A program made the position numbers and the translations under genes. The notes beneath the pieces were generated by a model. That model had not been told where the DNA came from. It made no database searches and saw only the letters and a list, made by a program, of their open reading frames with translations. A DNA stretch of 64,000 nucleotides from Candidatus Obscuribacterales bacterium (GTDB lineage: Bacteria; Cyanobacteriota; Vampirovibrionia; Obscuribacterales; Obscuribacteraceae): the NCBI GenBank assembly GCA_020634035.1, contig JACKCM010000002.1, positions 744,001 to 808,000 on the forward strand. Reading direction: 5' to 3'. Shown in pieces: positions 31,501 through 46,500 of this stretch (its first letter is position 1; the number at the start of each line of letters is the position of its first letter).

Positions 31501-34500
31501 TGGATATCGGCGATTGAGATAGGGTCGATACCGGTGAAGGGTTCATCTAATAAGATGAATTCTGGCTCTGCAGCCAGGGTTCTGGCAATTTCCAGTCTTC
31601 TTCTTTCTCCCCCGGACAGTTGAACGGCTTCAGCTGTTTCGAGATGATCGAGGCTGAATTGACCGAGCAGAGTCATGATCCTTTCTCTTTGCTCACGTTT
31701 GGGGATGTTTCTCAACTCGAGAATCATCTGGAGATTTTGATAGACGGACAACTTTCTAAAAGTGGAGTTCTCCTGGGGCAGATAGCCTACACCGAGCCTG
31801 CTGCGATGGTGGATGGAGAGCTTGGTCATATCCTTGTTTTCGAGGCGGATAGTACCTTTTTCCGGCTTCACCAGACCTAATACCATGTCGAAAGAGGTGG
31901 TTTTACCGGCACCGTTACGACCGAGCAGACCGACCACTTCGCCTCTCTGTACATGGAAGCTGACACCATCCACGACCCGTCTTCCACCGTAGCTCTTTTG
32001 CAGACCTTCGATATAGAGAGTCTTGGTATCGGCTTTTGTGCCTGTGTTGGATTCAGTAGGATTGAGTGTCTGGGTCATTTTATCTACCTGATCTGGTTAT
32101 TGGTGCCGGCTAGGCGGGCAAAATCCGGCGCCGGAGGAGCCTGGGGAGCAACTCTGGGCTTCTGGTTGTTTTTAGTTGGATCATCCTGAACAATAATCGC
32201 TTTGGTATTGCCTTCGGCAAGAACTTTTCTGTCAGCCAGGGTCAGGGTGATGCGGTCGCCTATCCACTTTCTGCCAGGTTGGGTGATTTGTGAGCGACCG
32301 GTGAATACTACCCGCTCAGCCTTGCCGTACTTGTTTTTGATCAGGGCTATTCTGGGACCGCGTCCTTTGGTGTCTTGATAGTAGACTTTGACATTGCCCA
32401 CCGCATCCATACGGTTGGTATCTTTGTTGTAATCCTGAGAGTCGGAAAAGATAAAGACCGGGGCATCGACGTTGTCCGTATCGCCGAAGCTGACGAATTT
32501 GATCTTGCTTTCTTTGCCATTTTCAGGAGCGCTGGCGGTTTTCTTGACCTCAGTATCGGGAAGTTCAGGGTTATCCGAGGCATCGGTTTTTTCTTCGATC
32601 ACCTTGGAGCGTACATTGCCTGTCGCTTGCAGCCTCTGGGTGGTGAGAAAATATGTAATCTGGTCTGCCTGGGTGACATTCTGTCCCTGGCGTGCTTCGG
32701 CATGGCCGGTAAAGATTGCCGCTTCGGCTTTGCGGTCGGTACCGTAGACGATCTTCATGTGGTTGGAGCGCACATTGATATCACCGGTCTTCACCCGGAC
32801 ATTGCCGTGGGCTTCGAATTTGCCGGTATCTCTTTCGTATTCCTGTTTATTCGAGTCGGTGATGATCTTCTCGTTTTTCTTGGCTGGAGCGGCAGGCTTG
32901 AGGACGTTGGCCTCTGCCTTCTCCTTCTCTTTGTTTTTCTCTTTTTCTTTCTCTTTGGCTAATTCGTTTTCCGGGGGCGGACCGCTATCGTCTGTGAAGA
33001 CTTCGGAGTGGGCGTTGCCTTCGGCGATGATCGTTGAAGTTTTTACGTTGAAAGTAAGCTTGTTGGCGTTTATGCGGTTTCTGCCCTGGACCAGCCTGGG
33101 ATGACCGGTAAAGATCGCCTGGGAAGCAGCCCCGTTTTCGTCTCTATATAAAGTCGCTTTAGGACCTTCTATTACGGTATCGCCATAGTCCACTCTGACT
33201 TTGCCGGTGGCGATAACATGATCCTGGGCAAATTCTTGCTCTTCGGCCCGGATATCTATCTGTCCATTGGCTGGAGCCTGGGCTATGCCAGGACCGGTTC
33301 CGGCAAGAAGGCTGAGGATGCTAGCCAGGATAGAAAGATTGTATATATAGGATTTGCTTTCCCTTTTGATCATACTTCTCTACGAGCTTCCTCTGAGATC
33401 ACATGCTCAACTGAGCATGGGTGTTTCCGCGGATAATTAGGTGGTCCACAAACCGAGTGGGGGACATAGTACCCTCGGCCTTGTCTCCGGTCACCTTGGC
33501 TACCCCTGGCCAATCGATGTTAACACCCCCGGTGGCTATAAACTGATTTTTTTTCGTTAATTCCAGATCCTTGGTCTCCAGCCGGGACTGTTTTTCCATC
33601 CCCATGCCGACCACTTTTTCCGTCTCAGTGGATGTCAACTGGATTTTGCGGGTGCTCTCGTTGGCTTTGCCTATCGGAGCGATTATTTTCAAACTAACTT
33701 TACCTTCGTGGTAATACTCAACCTCTACCCCCTTGAGATCTACGTCCCGGGTTTTCGGCTCCAGTACTCCCCGCACGGCCTTGAGCTGCCATTTGAGCTG
33801 GTTCTCATCATCAACTTCTTTTAATACGTACTCATCGACGGCTATCTCTTCGGACATGGTCTTTTCGTCCTTGTTTTTGTTGAAATCAGCCATCTCTGCT
33901 TCAGCTTTGTGATAGGCATAGTAAATGAAGCCGGATATTCCCACGAGGATACCCAGGGCTAGAATCAGCTTGAAATAAGGCTTTGCTTTATCGAGAAATA
34001 GTGCAATTGAATCCATGTTTGTTTTTTGAGTTTCCCCGATTATCTCTGCTGATTAATTACCTATTGACCTATCGATCGAAGCGCTACGGCTTTAGAGACA
34101 TTGGTCAGACATTCGCGCAGATTTCCCTGTTTGAGGTAACCCTCTCCCAGGAAAAAATAGGCGGCCGGATTAGTAGGATGTTCCCGGCTCACATCAGCCC
34201 AGACAGTCATGGCCGCATTCAAATCGCCGGTGTACTCAGCCTTCAAATGAGCGCGATAGAGCCTGGCCCAGACATCTTGAGGATCTTTTGCCAGGAGGTC
34301 GTCAAGATTGGATAAAGCCGATTGATAATATTTTTTAATTTGTGGTATTGCCGACGGTGCAGCCTTTTTCATCACCTGTTCCATGGCCGTCAGTTGATTG
34401 AGCGGTGAGCTCGAAGCTTTCTTTGCCGGCTCAGTTTCAGTTGCCTGTTCGGGCTCCTTATCGCCCTCCATGGCCGAGGCCACCCACTGACCATGCCAGT

Positions 34501-37500
34501 CCCGGGTGGCGCCGTTGTCGGCATGGTCAGCCCGGACAGGGACTTTCAGGCCTTTTTCTTTCTTGGGTTGTTTCTTTGCTGTGCTCACCGGTGCAGGCGG
34601 TGCCATCACTCGTCTGGAATACTCGGCAAGTAGATAGGCTTTCATATAATAGCCCCAGGCCAGGTGGTATCTGATACGGTTATCTTCCGGATATGAGAGC
34701 AATATCTTTTCGTACTCTTCAATCATGCCGTTGAAATATTCAGGACCGCCCTGCTTCTGGGCAAGCCGCCTGGCGATGCGAATCTCTTTGAAGGCATCTT
34801 CGAGCAGACTGGAGCGAGTCAGGGCGACGGCAAGGACAAAGTGGGCTTCCGGATTATCCGGATATTTTTTTACTTGCTCTCTTGCCAGAGCGGAGTCGTA
34901 GGTTATATTTATGTCTTCGGTTTCGGTGGTTATCTCGAGCGGTTTTGAGCCCTCGTCGGCACATGCCGGTATACAAAGGGAACCGGTGCCTGCGAAAGAG
35001 CCCAGGCATAACATCGAGGCCAGGGCTATTTGGGAGACTGATCGGGCAGTTGCGCGCATTTAAACAGGTCGAAACGAAATCTTCTGAGAAGCCGAGAGGC
35101 TGAGAATGGAGATTCTAGCAAAGGCCTCTCAGCTTTAGAGACCATGTTTAGACCATCTTATTGGAAATTTCTATCAGTTTCAGGCGGCCTTTTTCTTGCC
35201 TTCCAGAATGAGCTCCATCGCTTCGGTCAGGGTGTCGACTACGGCGGTGGGCTTTGTGGAATCAAGCTTCTCTCTGGTGTGGATTCCGGTCGTTACTCCG
35301 ATTGAATCGACTCCGGCATTATTGGCCATCTCGAGGTCGAAGCTGCTGTCGCCTATCACCACTGCGTCTTCCGGTTGGCAGCGCAGTTTTTCGAGGGTGT
35401 TGAGCACCGGCTCGGGATGGGGTTTATGGTTGCTGACGCAATCAGCCCCGAGGACAAGGTTGAAATAGCCTTCCAGACGATAGTGTTCGAGCACCGGGTC
35501 GATTATCAGTTTGCGCTTGGAAGAGGCGATGGTGACCATTATTCCTCTAGTGCGAAGCTGCTCGAGCACCAGTCCCAGGGCAGGGAAAGGGGGACAGAGT
35601 TGGACTGCCTGGGAGTTGTAGAACTCTCTGTATTTATCGGCTACTTCGATATGGAAATCCGGCTTCTCGCCGGGCAGGATGATTTTGGCTTGATCATTCA
35701 AAGGAACGCCTATCAGCTGTTTCCATTCTTCTACTACTTGATCGTGAAATCCATAAAATTTTTGAACCTGGTACATGATCTCGACTATGCCCGGTGCTGA
35801 GTCCACCAGGGTTCCGTCGAAATCGAAAATTGCTAGTTTATACAAATCAGACCCTCGCTAGTTGAGTCGTGTCTATAAGATGGAAGAATTGCTCGAAGAG
35901 ATAATTCGAGTCGTGGGGGCCAGGACTCGCCTCCGGATGGTACTGGACCGCGAAGATGGGAAGATGTTTGTGTTTGAAACCTTCGATGCTTTTGTCGTTG
36001 AGGTTGATGTGGGTAACATCGAGGCTGTCGGGGAAACCGTTTTCGTCCACGGCAAAGCCATGGTTCTGGGATGTAACTTCGACTTTGCCGGTGATTAGGT
36101 TTTTGACCGGTTGATTACCGCCTCGGTGACCGAACTTCAGTTTGTATGTTCTGGCGCCCAGGGCGATGGAAAGCAGCTGATGACCGAGACAGATCCCGAA
36201 TATGGGGATGTTCGAATCTATAAGAGGTTTGAGTTCGTCTATGATTTCGGCACAGGCAGCCGGGTCGCCGGGACCGTTCGAGAGGAAAATACCATCGGGC
36301 TTGCTTTCAAGAATCGCTGCACTGGACGTGCGGGCCGGATAAATATTCAACTTCAAGCCACTAGCGGCAAGCATATTAAGGATGTTCTTTTTGATACCGA
36401 AGTCGAGGACAGCCACCGTGTACTTGCCTTCACCCATGGTGTAGGGCTCCGGGCAAGTGACCTCGCCGGTGAGGTTCTGACCTTCCATTTTTGGACCGTT
36501 CAAAGCCTTTTGTACAGCTGCTTCCAGGCTCTCGTTCAGATTCTCTCCGATATCCGTGGTGATGGCACAACGCATGGCACCTTTGCTTCGGATGTGCTTG
36601 GTTATCGCTCTTGTATCTACATCGGATATGCCGAGAATGCCATGGTCTTTCAAGAACCTATCCAGGCTCTGCTGCGCTCTCCAGGAGCTGTGCCTGCGAC
36701 TGAGGTGCCGCACGACCATGCCCCGGGCATAGATCTGGCGTGACTCCATGTCATTATCATTGGTACCATAATTGCCTATTTCAGGCGAGGTGAAAGTGAC
36801 TATCTGTCCGGCATAACTGGGGTCAGTCATGATCTCCTGGTAGCCGTACATAGATGTGTTGAAGACGAGCTCTCCAAGGGCCGTATTTGGCGAGTCGTCT
36901 GCACCGAAGCTCAGACCTCTAAAGGTTCTGCCATCCTCGAGGGCGAGAATGCAGGGTTTGCCTGCGCTGATATTGTCCGGGGTTTCTGCTTTCTTGATTT
37001 CCATAGGTTTTGAGGAGCTCACGTATATCTATTCTACCGAAAATTTAAATAAGTGTAATTATTTTAAGGGCGAAAATCTTGCGAAATTCGGCTTATCAAA
37101 GAACTTTTCACACATTCGCACAAAACTGCCGATCGCACTAGCAACTTTATAGGCAATATTTAGCACTGTGACGAACTGTTTATGTATTGTATTAACGGTT
37201 GGATTAAGCATTGGAAACTATTAAGTTCTCGATGGCGATGGAGCCGATTTCGTTTATCCTTCAGCCGGTGAAAGGAAAGCCGGGCTGCCAAGGGATTGGC
37301 GCACCGGTTCTTGTGATCGAGAATGTTTATTTGTTTATAGAAGGCGATGGGAAACTGAACCCCACACTTGTAGAATGTGGGGGTTTGTCGAAACCTTTTT
37401 GCAAATCCGACAAACTCCTTACTACTTATCGATTTAGAACCGACAGGTGACCTCTGGTTTATGAACAGTCTAGATGCCTACACTCAAGGAATACAACTAA

Positions 37501-40500
37501 TCAGCCCTGAAATCCTGGTGGTAGTGGCTATATTGTTGACCTCCGTCTGGGACCTTTTCTTTCCCAAGCTGAAAGGCTATACCCCCTGCTTCGGAATCCT
37601 CTCCCTGGGCGGTGCTTTTGCAATTCTCTGTCAGCAGTTCGGAGAGCCCCAGCGAGCTTTCAACGGTCTTTTCACCGTAGACAATCTAACCGTCACCTTC
37701 GGATTGATCACTTGTGTGGTCGGTATCATCGTCATTCTGATGACCATGGGCTATGAACATCATTTCCGCCAGAACCGCGGAGAGTTCTATGCCATTCTCC
37801 TGACCGCCCTGGTTTCGGTGATGTTTCTTGCCGGCTCCACTGACATGATCATGCTCTTTGTGGCGCTGGAGACCCTCAGTATTTGCTGTGTTCTTCTATC
37901 CGGTTTTCAAAAACGCGACGCCAAAAGTGGAGAGGCCTCCCTCAAGTATCTTCTCTCCACCGCCGCTACCACAGCCACTCTGCTTTACGCACTATCTTTC
38001 ATATATGGTCTTACCGGCGCCACCTCCTTCGATGTGATTGCACAGAAACTGCAAGTCATGTCGGTGGGCTCCGGAAGCATGTTCAAGATGCTTCTGATCG
38101 CGCTGGTCATGAGCGCCATCGGCTTCAAGCTTTCTATAGTCCCTTTTCATATGTGGACCCCGGATGTTTATGAAGGTGCTCCCACACCGGTGACTGCATT
38201 TCTTTCCATCGGCTCGAAAGCCGGCGGATTTGTTGTGGCCATGCGCTTCCTCCTCGATGTGCTCGGTACGGCTTACCCCGATTGGATGCTTATTCTTGCC
38301 GGTCTGGCGGTGGTCTCTATGGTGGCAGGTAATCTTATCGCCCTTGCCCAGACCTCGTTCAAGCGGATGCTGGCCTATTCATCCATAGCCCATGTCGGCT
38401 ATATCCTCATCGGTCTTTTAGCCTTCTCCACCGAAGGGGTTCAGTCGATGATGTTCTATATCATTGTCTATGGCTTGATGAACCTCGGTGCTTTCGCCGG
38501 TGCGATCATATTTTCGAATGAAACCGGCAGCGATCGGATCGACGATTTTGCCGGCTTGATCAAGAAGCGTCCCTGGCTTGCGATCATGACCTCTATCTGT
38601 TTGCTGAATTTGGGCGGACTGCCTATTCCGCCTGCCGGATTCCTGGCGAAGATCTTTGTTTTCAAAGCCGGAGTCGGAATCGAACAGTTGAGCGGTAGCT
38701 CTCTCTCCGGTCTACCCAGCGCCATGCTGCAGCATCAGGCACTGGCCGGCGGTATTCCAATAGGCTGGATTCTGGTTCTTGTGGCTCTGGTTACATCTAT
38801 CCCGGCAATTTACTATTACACCCGGGTTGTGATCATGATGATAGTGCCCGAGCCATCCGAGAAAGTCGCCAACCTGCCCGAACGCTCTCAATATGTAGGC
38901 AGTCCCCAGGAAGGTCCCTGGCTTGCTCTCACCGCTTGTACCGTAGCGGTCATGCTGGCAGGTACCTTTATGGTCAGCCCGATAATGGAAGTTTCCAGAC
39001 AAGCCGCTCTCAGTATCAGTCCTGAAAGACAGAGAGAGATCGGTCTTAAGATAGACAAGTCAGCTCCTGCTAAAAGCATGATCGAGACTGTTCCTGATTA
39101 TGGTCTGAGACAGAGGATTTCGCTGCGTTAGTAGCAAGCGCCTCTTGCTCTGTACTCTGTCCATTGTCGATAGGGTAGAATCTTCTCTAGCAATCGACAT
39201 CCGCCCTCGTAGTTCAGTGGATAGAACACCTCCGTCCTAAGGAGGGTGTCAGGGGTTCGAATCCTCTCGAGGGCTCCAATTAAATAGGAAGGGAAAGGAT
39301 TTCTCCTTTCCCTTCCTGGCTTCTCGGTTCGCTCTTAGGCGTGGCGCAATTAAATCTTTCAGGCAAAGCTGCCGGAGAACTGCTCCAGCAACTGCTTTTC
39401 ATTCTCTATCGCTTTCTCTATCTCCCCAGGCTCGTTCTCATCCTCTTTCCCTTCCTCGCTTCCCGGTCCGTGGTCAATCTGACTCTGAATCTCGTTTTGA
39501 GGGATGCCGGAACGAGGCGGCAGGGAGAGCTGGTTGGCGTGAATTACAGGCGTACAACGGTCTTTGCCGCTGCGGTCCACCCAGCGCTCGAGGCTGAGCC
39601 TCCCGCTTACTGTAACCTGGGCTCCCTTGCGGAGATATTTGCCGGCCAGGTCTGCCAGGCGGTCCCAGGCTTCTACTTTGTAGAATTCGGCGCTTTTTTC
39701 TCTGGTGCTCCGGTTGTAGTCGTTGACCGCCACATGGATGCTGGTCTTTCTTCGACCTGAATCAAACTGGCGACATTCTGGATCTCTTACGATGTTTCCG
39801 ACGATTGATATTGATACAAGGCTCATGGCGCTTCCTCCTGAGAAATTCGGATGGCAAACTGGTCATCAATCGGGGAGACTTATGTATGGTAAATGCCATA
39901 CGTAAGTATGTCAACCCCCTGGCAACATATTGGCGCTAAATTCTTTTCTGTTCACAATGCAGCGCAGTCTCAGCCCTCTTTATAGACATAAGTGTTAGTC
40001 TATTTATGAAGCTTTCAGTCATTTATTTATGCAGGAGAGTCGAAGCTTGGCTGACTCAGACCAGAATTCGAGCTGGTTCGATAGATATAAATGGTGTGAG
40101 CCCATCGCCCAGGGTGGTATGGGCGTGGTCTACCTGGCCGAAGACAAGGGCAACGGCAATGCCCGTTGTGTGATCAAACAACTGCGTTCCGATTCTGAGT
40201 CTCCCGATGAGATGAAAGAGGGAACCCGCCTGTTCAAGCGTGAAGTGGAGATGCTTCGCAGTCTTGATCATCCCGGAATTGTCCGATTTTTCGACTATCA
40301 CAGCAGCGAAGACGGCAAGTATTTTCTGGTGATGGAGCATATCCAGGGCAACAACCTGGAGACTATCATCCAGAATTACGGTCCATTTTCGCCGGATGAC
40401 GCGGTAAAAGTAGGTATTCAGATTTGCGAAGTTCTGGAGTATCTGCACGAGCAGAATCCGCCTATCATTTATCGTGATCTCAAACCCAGCAATCTCATGC

Positions 40501-43500
40501 TCACTCCGGATGGGCAGATAGTTTTCATCGATTTCGGAATCGCCCGGGTGTTTATGCCGAAGCAGTCGGCCACCAGGGTTGTGACCGCCGGTTATTCACC
40601 GCCGGAGCAATATTTCGGCAAGCCGGAGACCAGGTCGGATCTCTACGCTTTTGGCGCCACCATGGCTCATCTTTTGACCGGAGTAAGACCCCGGCCGCTG
40701 CTTCCCAGTATTCCAAGCCAGAAGGTGGAAGGTCTTCTGCCCAGTCTCGATAATCTGGTCATTCAGTGCACCAGTCATACTCCTGCGGATAGACCGGAAA
40801 GTGCCCGATTGATAAGGCATAAGCTCTACAGAATCTACCAGGAGATCCATCCTGATTTCGAGATCCCTGAAGAGGCTCTCTCCAATCAGATCAATAACAA
40901 AGAAGAGCAGTTCATCAGTCAGAAGATTTTGCAGTCCGGTCTGAAAGCGGCAAGCAATGCCTCGGAGAATCTGCCCCATGCCAAAGGTGCTGAAAGCGAA
41001 GTATTCAGCGATGAGAACATGCCCACCGGGGTGATGAAAGTGTTCGAGGATCTGCACCAGCGGCTCTCAAGTCAAAAAGTACCTGTCTATGAAGATGAGA
41101 GCACCGCGGACGATGGCATCGAGTCGAGAAAACCGGGGCGTCCGGGTAAAGAAATGCGAGCCACGTTAGATCGCCTTCAACGGCAGCCAGGCTTCTTCGA
41201 GAAGCTATTGGGCTGGTTCGGAAAGCGGTAGCAAGAGATAAAGCTCTCTCTATTCCGGCGATTTCATATAGCCGTAATAGGCTTTTCTCTCGGGGTCTCC
41301 GCTGTTCATGACCCACATCTGGGTGCCGAGGTCAAAGTGCCACCATTCGTAGGGATAGTTGACGAAACCGCATGCGGTCATCGCCCAGTAAAGCAGGCGC
41401 CGGTTTCGGCAGGCTTCTACTTCGCTGCTTGACTTCGCTTCGAGTTTTTCGAAATGGTCTGTATAGCTGATCTCACTGGCATCGTCGAAAATGCTACCGA
41501 AGAATAGATGCTCTTTGTTCGAACGCGCCCTTAAGAGAAGATCGCAGGCACCGCCTGTAGAATGGACCGGCCAGGTTTTGAAGTTGTTTTCGTCGAAGCC
41601 TCTTGGGTCCGAGCAATAGTGACCGGCGTAATTTACTACTTCGCTCTCGTCCGGATTGTCGAGGGTCTCTTTTGCTCTTGCACAGAAATGATCCCAGACT
41701 TCTTTCTGCAATGCCACCGGTCTGTAGCAATCTAATAAACATAGTTCGGCTCCATAGGGGGCGAGAACTTCGTTTACACTGCGAAGTCTGAGGGCGACGC
41801 TTTTGCGTAACCAGATCTTAGCGAGGGCTTTTTCGAAGGCTCTGTAATAGGGGGCATTTAGACCGTCATTGCGGCCGTAGTAGTTTGCCGTGGCAAGACC
41901 GTATTCATCTGCGTCTACCAGGGGCTCGGACGAGGCAGGATTTCCGAGGTCGATCTCAATTTCGTGATAGTCGAGGGCGCTGGCGCTGTTTTCTACCAGC
42001 GGAATCGGTTCATTGCGCCAGTCTATTTTGATTGCTTCCATGCTTCTCCTAGAAGATCGCGTTTGGTCGTTTTTAATTGGTCGGTTCATTATAGCGAAGT
42101 GGATGTATAGATATCGAACCGATTTTATTAGTATGTTGGTTCTATATGAATCGTCTATAGGACAGGATCTTCGAGACTCCGCTACGCCTGTCGTCCTTGT
42201 TAGGGTAATGTAATAAGCTAGATCTTTCTAAAGATACTTTCTCCTATTTAATAGCGGCGGGATCATAGAAAGGAAGGCGGTCGCGTTATAATTTCTATGA
42301 TCCCGAAGGCAAGATATAGAGCAGATTTCCGCCAGGTATCCTCAGGAGTTGAGACACTTTCAAATGCATGAAAGAGGCACGATAAGCAGTTTGGAAAAGC
42401 CTGAGATTCACACCGAGAGAGTGGGCGTAAAGGAAGGCGTGCCGATAATAGTCATGCACGGATGGGGGCAGAACCTCGAGTCTATGCGGACCCTGGGCGA
42501 ATTGCTGGGCAGTCGCAATCCAATCTGGTTGATGGATCTACCCGGTTTCGGAAAGTCAGCTTTGCCGGCGGAGGATTCTGACACAGTCTCTTATGCTGAG
42601 ATGCTAAAGCTTTTCATGGAGGCAAACGGAATCGAGCGAGCTCATCTGCTCGGACATTCTTTTGGTGGACGGGTCTCAATCCGATTCACCAGCCGTTATG
42701 CTTCGATGGTCGAGAGTGTTATTCTCGTGGATTCCGGCGGCTTGAAACGAAAGCAAGACCTGGCTGGTAGATTGAAGTCTATGCGAATCAAGACCATCTC
42801 TAAGTTCTGTAAAACCCTCGACGGAATTTTTAGAACCAGCCTTTATAGAGACTGGTTCACGCCTCGATTCGGCTCCCGGGACTATCTCAATGCCCAGGGA
42901 ATCATGCGTAAAGTTCTTGTCAGGGCAGTAAACGAGGATGTCACCGAGGACGCCTCCAAAATTGATCGTCCAACTTTTATTCTGTGGGGTGAGAAAGATT
43001 ACGAAACTCCTGTGGAGATGGGAGAAAGACTGCATTCAATTATCAGAAATTCTCGCCTGACTATATTGCCTGGCAAGGATCACTTTCCTTTCATGGGTGA
43101 TGGTGCGCATCTTTGTGCCCATCATATTTTGCAGTTCCTGAATTCTTACAGCAAGTAGGAGGACGAAGCGATGCCATCCTACTCACTACCTGCGGTGCTG
43201 GTTATATGTGTGGTGACAGCCGCCGGTCTTCTCGTGTTTCTGAAGCGTAGCCTGCGGTATCTTCAGTACTTTCAGCAAGAGGAGTATGAAAACGGAAGGT
43301 TCTTCAACTGGTATCTGGCGAACAAAGCCTGGGATAAAATAGCCAGTCCGCTCGTCTTGATACCATTGCTTGCGGCATTTTTCTTGAAAGGCTGGCTTCT
43401 TCTGGTGGTGGCAATCATCATAGAAGGGATAGCGCTCTTTCTTGTTTTTTCAGAAGAAGATCCTCTCAAAGCCGGTAAGTTGACCCTGAAGATGACAGAT

Positions 43501-46500
43501 CGGGTCAAGCGTATTCATCGGCTGGCTACTTTATTTTATGTTCTGGCTGTGGCGGCTCTGACCGCTGCTGTGTTCTATGGAGCCGGCGGTGCAGAGACTA
43601 ATCTGGCTGTCGCTATCCTTATAATTCAATTCCTTTTAATACAGTCGATTCCTTTGTGGTTGCTTTTCAGCAATGCTGCTCTAGATCCTTATGAGAAGTC
43701 TCTTCAAGAGAATTTTGCCAACCAGGCACGGGCTGTGCTCAAGGATATCGATCCGACGGTTATCGGTATCACCGGCAGTTACGGCAAAACCAGTACCAAG
43801 ATTCTGTTGAAAGATATTATCGGTGCGGTCTATCCGACTTTCTCCACTCCAGGCAGCGTCAACACCTATATGGGGGTGACCCGCAAAATCCGAGAAGAGA
43901 TGAAGCCTGAGCATAAATTTGCGGTTATTGAGATGGGCGCCTATTATGAAGGCTCGATCAAGCGAATGTGTTCTCTGACGCCTCCGCGCTGCGGCATAGT
44001 GACCACGGTGGGGCTGGCTCATTTAGAGCGATTTGGCAGCCAGGAGACTATATATAGGGCGAAATCGGAGTTAGCCCAGGCTATTCCTGAAGATGGTGTT
44101 CTGGTGGTAAATGGTGACAATGCCTATACCCGAAAGATGGCGCTGGAATTTCCGAAGAAGACTACCCTTCTCTATGGAATGGATTCAGATAGCGCCGACC
44201 TCGATGCCCGCATGTTTGATATCAACTATGGTGAAGAGGGCACCAGTTTCAAAATCTCTTTCAAGGGAGAGGTGCACGAAGGTTTCACCAGATTGCTCGG
44301 TCGTCCGATGCTGGAGAATGTCCTGGGTGCGTTTACCATGGCTTGCGCGGTTGGGGTACCCCCTGAGGTAGCGCTGGCGGTGATTCGCAATGCCAAGCCC
44401 GAGTCGAATCGGTTGGAATTGCAGAGAGGACAGATAGGCATTCTGGCTCACACCAATGGCACCCCGCCCCAGGAAGGCAATATCATTCGACTGAATGACG
44501 CTTACAATTCCAACCCGGTGGGATTTGGTGCTGCGCTGGAGGTTCTAGCTCAGATTCCGGGAGGACGAAAGATTCTGGTCACTCCTGGAATGATCGAACT
44601 GGGTGAGATGCAGTTCAAAGAGAACAAAGCTTGTGCCAGAAACGCAGCTTCGGTCTGCGATTTTGTCCTTGTGATAGGCGATACCAACAGCGAAGCTCTT
44701 TTGGAAGGCTTGAAGGAAGGTGGTCTTGCCGAAGAAAAGTACCGAAGCTTTAGAGAGATGAAAGAGGCTCTCTATTTTCTGGCTACGGAGTATTGTCGGT
44801 CCGGGGATGTAGTGTTGATCGAGAATGATCTTCCGGATCTCTATGAAGGGGTGGTCAAGTTCTGATTATGGCTAATGGTGGAAGAAAACGAATTGCAGTC
44901 CTTTTCGGTGGTAGGTCGGTGGAGCATGAAATCTCTATTATTACCGGGCTGCAGCTTATCGAGGCGATGGACACGGTGACGCTTGAACCGGTGCCGGTTT
45001 ATATAACCACCGACGGGCGCTGGTATACCGGAGATGATCTTTTGAGGCGCGATTTCTACAAAGGTCTGCCGGGTTGTCTTTCTGCCTTGAAAGAGGTGGT
45101 GCTGATGCCTGTTCCTGGAAAAGGAGGATTGTCAGTCCTCTCTGATAAGAAGAAGGGATTGATGCCGGAGATCTTCGGTGCCAGGGAGCCTGATTTGATT
45201 CCGGTTGATGTCTATATCCCTGCATTTCACGGGTCTTACGGAGAAGATGGCTGTGTTCAGGGTCTCTTTGAACTGGCCGATGTTGCCTATGTAGGCTGCA
45301 ACGTACTTTCAGCTTCAATGGGAATGAATAAATATCATTGCAAGATGTTTCTGAAGAGCCATGACATACCGGTATTACCGGCGGTGTTGATTGACAAAGA
45401 GGAGATGGACCCGGCTTGCGGGGGAAGTTTGAAAGCGGTGAAGGAGCGCATCCTAGCTACTCCTGGTCTGGAGTCTTTTCCTCTGTTCTTGAAGCCGGCC
45501 AGCCTGGGGTCATCTATTGGATTGGGTAAGGCTCGAAATGATGGTGAGTTGGATGCCGCCATAATAGAGGCTTTCAAATATGACTCCGCCCTTATAGTAG
45601 AGCCCTGCCTGGAAGAGAAAATGGAGATCAATATCTCTGTGATGGAAGGCGATGGTCCGGTTCCCCGGGCCTCGGTGGTGGAGATCCCCGTGGCGGAAGA
45701 AGGGGGAGAACTTACTTACGAAGATAAATATATTCGTGGTGGTGGAAAGAAATCGGGCTCGCTGTCCCAGGGAATGGCCGGTTTGACTCGAATAATTGAT
45801 CCGGCAGATCTCGATCCTAAATACAAAGACCTTGCCAGGGATTATGGTGTGCAAATATTCAAGCTGCTCGGTTGCTCCGGTACGGCTCGGATAGATCTGA
45901 TGCTCGATTTAAAAAAGGATCAGCTTTATTTCAACGAGATCAACACTTTGCCTGGTTCTATGGCGTATTATCTCTGGGCTAAGTCTGATCCGGTGATGCT
46001 ATACACCGACATGATCAGCCATATTATCGGAAGAGCGGAGCTGCGGTGCCGTACAAAGAGGGCGCTCGAGAGAAAGATTGGATTCAAGGCATTGTTCAAA
46101 CAGTAAATTGAAACAATATTTCTAAGCGGCTGAATCTGGAAAATGCGGCATCACCAGATTTTGGCCGGTGACGAATTTGGTGATACTGCTCTTGTCGAAA
46201 TGATCAAATTTCCGGCATCTAGCTAATATTGACTGCCATCCTTGCTTTTCTCCCTCCTGTACCATCCACAGCAGAGCGACATACAGCTGGGAGTATTTTT
46301 TGCTGATTCCTCGATACACTGAACGTGCAAATTCAATTGTTGCTCCGATCATAGTGCCTGCATTTTGAGAAAGGGAAAGATAGTTGGGCTCGTCCGAGAC
46401 AGGATTCAGCAGCTTGCGTCTATAGCGATTCCCTGCTACCGATTCGATCAGTCCATCCAGTTCCAGTATTGTCAGGGAAGGTAAAACCCTTGAAGGTCCC